Below are positions 62,831-64,000 of a DNA stretch of 64,000 bases, in pieces. How positions within the stretch are numbered: position 1 is the stretch's first letter; each line of letters starts with the position of its first letter. The position numbers and the translations under genes are program-made. Origin of the DNA: Phellopilus nigrolimitatus (lineage: Eukaryota; Basidiomycota; Agaricomycetes; Hymenochaetales; Hymenochaetaceae). The DNA is taken from positions 124,001 through 188,000 of the forward strand of contig JAJOHG010000006.1 in NCBI GenBank assembly GCA_021029095.1. The letters are read 5' to 3'. The notes below the pieces were generated by a model. It had not been told where the DNA came from, did no database searches, and worked only from the letters and a program-made list of their open reading frames with translations.

Positions 62831-62886
62831 AGTATACAGTATACGGTATACAGTATACGGTATACAGTATGCAATATACGATATAA
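62831..62886. repeat. 7-base tandem repeat, unit RGTATAC
   Basis: Eight units, alternating AGTATAC and GGTATAC, the last three degenerating (AGTATGC, AATATAC, GATATAA). Each unit contains the palindrome GTATAC. Confidence 0.9.
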
Positions 62887-64000
62887 GCGCGCGTCTCCAG
62901 CAGCCAGGCCTAGGCCCACTCTACGTGCTCCCCACTCGCGCGCGCGGGGGGCAGGAATAGACACGGGCAGCCTGGGAGCGTGTGTCTCTGGAAGTGAGGC
63001 AGAACCACCGAGGGCGGACGGGAAGCAGCTTCCCCAGCTCCACCTTGGGGGGTGGAGGACATACATACATGCATACGAGAAGAGCGGGCGGGTTCGCGGC
63101 CTAGGCCCGCCTCTTCGCTATTTATTTTTTTCTTGCCTTTCCTTGCCTTTCCTTTCTTTCGGCCGTTTAGAAATGGCTGAGGGCTTGGGGCTTGGGGCTG
63201 CCGGACCCGCGGGGCTAGACGAGGTGGCCAGGCGGGGGGATCAGAGCGTGGCGCCCCCGATTTGAATATTGCCAGGGGAAAGAGCGCGGCGGCGGGGGGA
63301 GCCAGTGAACGCGCACCCTAAAAAAAATAAAATAAAGAAAAGCCAATGGGCGCGAGCTAGCGCGTAATTCGAATTAGACCTGTCAACGCTGAGCGGTGTC
63401 AAATTACAGCAGAGAACGCGCGTCATAATGGCCGATTTGTCTTTTCTTGAATTTGACTTGAGCTGCTTGGGCTTTGGCTTTGGCTTGGCTTGGATTGGAA
63501 TATTGATCGAGATTGGGGATCGGGGGATCGGTGAGTGGCTGATAGGGCGCGTGCGTGCGTGCGCGCTGCAGCGGAGGGGTGGGAGAACGCGCTGAGGGGA
63601 GAAGGGAGACGCGAGCGGCCGAGGACATTGAGCGGCCGAACAGGTGCGCGCGCGCGCCGGGTCGGCCGTATCGTCGAAGTTCGGACTTTAGGCCCCGGGT
63701 CCCGGGCGGGCGAGGTGCGGGAGGGGGTCCGGCGGGCGGCGGGCGGCGCTGCTGAGTGGCTGGGGAGACGCACGCGTAGAGAGGGGAGGGCGCGATAGGC
63801 TGGGGCGACTTCCCGCTGGGATCGGACGCGGATGCGGGCGAAGGCGAAGGCGAAGACAGATTGTGGACGATGGTTATCGAACGGCGCGGAGCCCGGCGGC
63901 ACGGCCTGAGCGGGCGAGATCGAGCGTGCTGGGTCGCGCAGGTATGTATGCATTAATGTATTAGGGAAATAGGAGGCGAGATGGGTATCGCTTTTTCCAT

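Larger units (their letters stand above)
59191..64000. other. GC-rich right end without a supported gene
   Basis: From about 60000 the DNA becomes GC- and CpG-rich, with long open frames in several phases, overlapping on both strands, and no family motif or splice pattern. Repeated short motifs: TACATGTACATGTA palindromes (61131, 61490), a pentamer repeat (62624-62664), a 7-mer repeat (62831-62886), a pyrimidine tract (63121-63165), and GGCTTT and GCGAAG repeats near 63470 and 63840. It may be a long regulatory or untranslated leader of a gene outside the window. Confidence 0.35.

Noticed and set aside
62336..63265. 309-codon plus-strand open frame
   Set aside because: Spans the (CATAC) and GTATAC simple repeats and reads through several unrelated compositions; chance opening in GC-rich DNA.
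63970..64000. Telomere at the right end
   Set aside because: No TTAGGG-type repeats present; the window simply ends in GC-rich sequence.

Overview
This is nuclear DNA of a filamentous fungus, most likely a mushroom-forming basidiomycete (Agaricomycetes). Coding sequence is cut by many short introns of about 45-70 bases that begin GTRNGY and end YAG. The leucine aminopeptidase has 11 introns, the ABC protein 11 and each MFS transporter 10. Several proteins belong to families typical of these fungi: a DUF952 protein, a CHS7-like membrane protein, a small seven-helix membrane protein and an M43 metalloprotease. I joined exons by hand, checking splice-site consensus, reading-frame phase at every junction and family motifs. 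For almost every recognised gene the exon lengths sum to an exact multiple of three.

Layout. A segment of about 3.2 kb at the left edge (1-3172) carries an MFS transporter. It is repeated in the same orientation at 42114-45583 with an intact paralogue whose 11 exons have identical lengths. Between the copies lie: an unassigned three-exon gene (4693-5846); two divergent small unassigned genes (8163-8647 minus, 9286-9907 plus); a Ser/Pro-rich single-exon ORF (11475-12044); an ABM-fold protein (12788-13556 minus); a DUF952 protein (13740-14236); a seven-helix membrane protein (14303-15605 minus); a short-chain dehydrogenase (19069-20174 minus); a zinc alcohol dehydrogenase with one frameshift (21695-23046); a CHS7-like protein (27549-29321); a secreted M43 metalloprotease (30534-31743 minus); and an M17 leucine aminopeptidase (32663-35005). 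A minus-strand run of three redox enzymes follows (35702-41327): a zinc medium-chain dehydrogenase, an NmrA-like protein and an Old Yellow Enzyme. Right of the second MFS copy the DNA is repeat-rich, with a few small spliced ORFs, a 57-base palindrome and an ABC ATPase gene (52103-54935). The last 4 kb are GC-rich, full of simple repeats, and show no gene I can support.

Three short non-autonomous DNA transposons with inverted ends and TA target duplications are visible (20601-21363, 25858-26450, 42322-42587). The third sits inside the second MFS duplication; the first copy preserves its empty site.

How the genes may work together: two MFS pumps, an ABC protein, a zinc alcohol dehydrogenase, a medium-chain dehydrogenase, an NmrA-like protein, an Old Yellow Enzyme, a short-chain dehydrogenase and an ABM-fold protein could be an accessory detoxification or tailoring neighbourhood. 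No backbone synthase (polyketide, peptide or terpene) is visible, so this is only a hypothesis. The aminopeptidase and metalloprotease are adjacent but look like ordinary nutrient or turnover enzymes.
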